5,846 nucleotides of DNA. Source: Bacteroidales bacterium. Its GTDB lineage: Bacteria; Bacteroidota; Bacteroidia; Bacteroidales; Muribaculaceae. Under the pieces are notes generated by a model. It did no database searches. It saw only the letters and a list, made by a program, of their open reading frames with translations, and was not told the DNA's origin. The position numbers and the translations under genes were made by a program. Shown one piece after another: positions 5,840-5,846 of the stretch (within the stretch, counting starts at the first letter, position 1; every line of letters starts with the position of its first letter). Location: assembly GCA_004554255.1 (NCBI GenBank), contig SFNC01000115.1, positions 1 through 5,846 on the forward strand. Reading direction: 5' to 3'.

Positions 5840-5846
5840 TGACTGA

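Overview
The window looks like chromosomal DNA from a Bacteroidales-type bacterium, possibly from a gut family such as Muribaculaceae (the family is a guess). Three things support this. Several intergenic regions carry the Bacteroidetes -7 box TAnnTTTG, two of them with a TTG element exactly 20 bases upstream. Start codons lack strong Shine-Dalgarno sequences. The gene families are also typical: a periplasmic beta-propeller sensor, and a sigma/anti-sigma pair of the Bacteroidetes kind. No rRNA, tRNA, CRISPR array or complete insertion sequence was seen.

Layout. 1-237 (or 1-267), minus: the N-terminal part of a small two-helix membrane protein cut by the window edge. 268-493: a divergent intergenic region with one promoter facing each way and a dense cluster of short direct and inverted repeats between them. 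494-3262, plus: a 922-residue membrane-anchored sensor-like protein with a periplasmic propeller, one transmembrane helix, a coiled coil and about 330 cytoplasmic residues that match no output domain I recognise. 3263-3432: a convergent intergenic region with a terminator for each side and a 14-bp direct repeat. 3433-4254, minus: panB, ketopantoate hydroxymethyltransferase. 4255-4374: panB leader and promoter. 4375-5727, minus: a compact three-gene operon transcribed as ECF sigma factor (5185-5727), single-pass anti-sigma-like protein (4825-5181), then a secreted Spy/CpxP-like LTxxQ protein (4375-4812). 5728-5846: the sigma leader, with a candidate self-recognised ECF promoter and a perfect palindrome at the edge.

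How the genes may work together. The sigma, anti-sigma and Spy-like genes form a plausible envelope-stress module: a membrane protein holds the sigma factor, and a periplasmic helical protein is either made in response or helps sense the stress. panB is a housekeeping gene with its own promoter, although no strong terminator separates it from the sigma operon, so read-through is possible. The propeller protein is the most unusual gene. It has the sensor half of a Bacteroides-type regulator but no recognisable kinase, receiver or helix-turn-helix part, and its promoter sits between repeated operator-like sequences.
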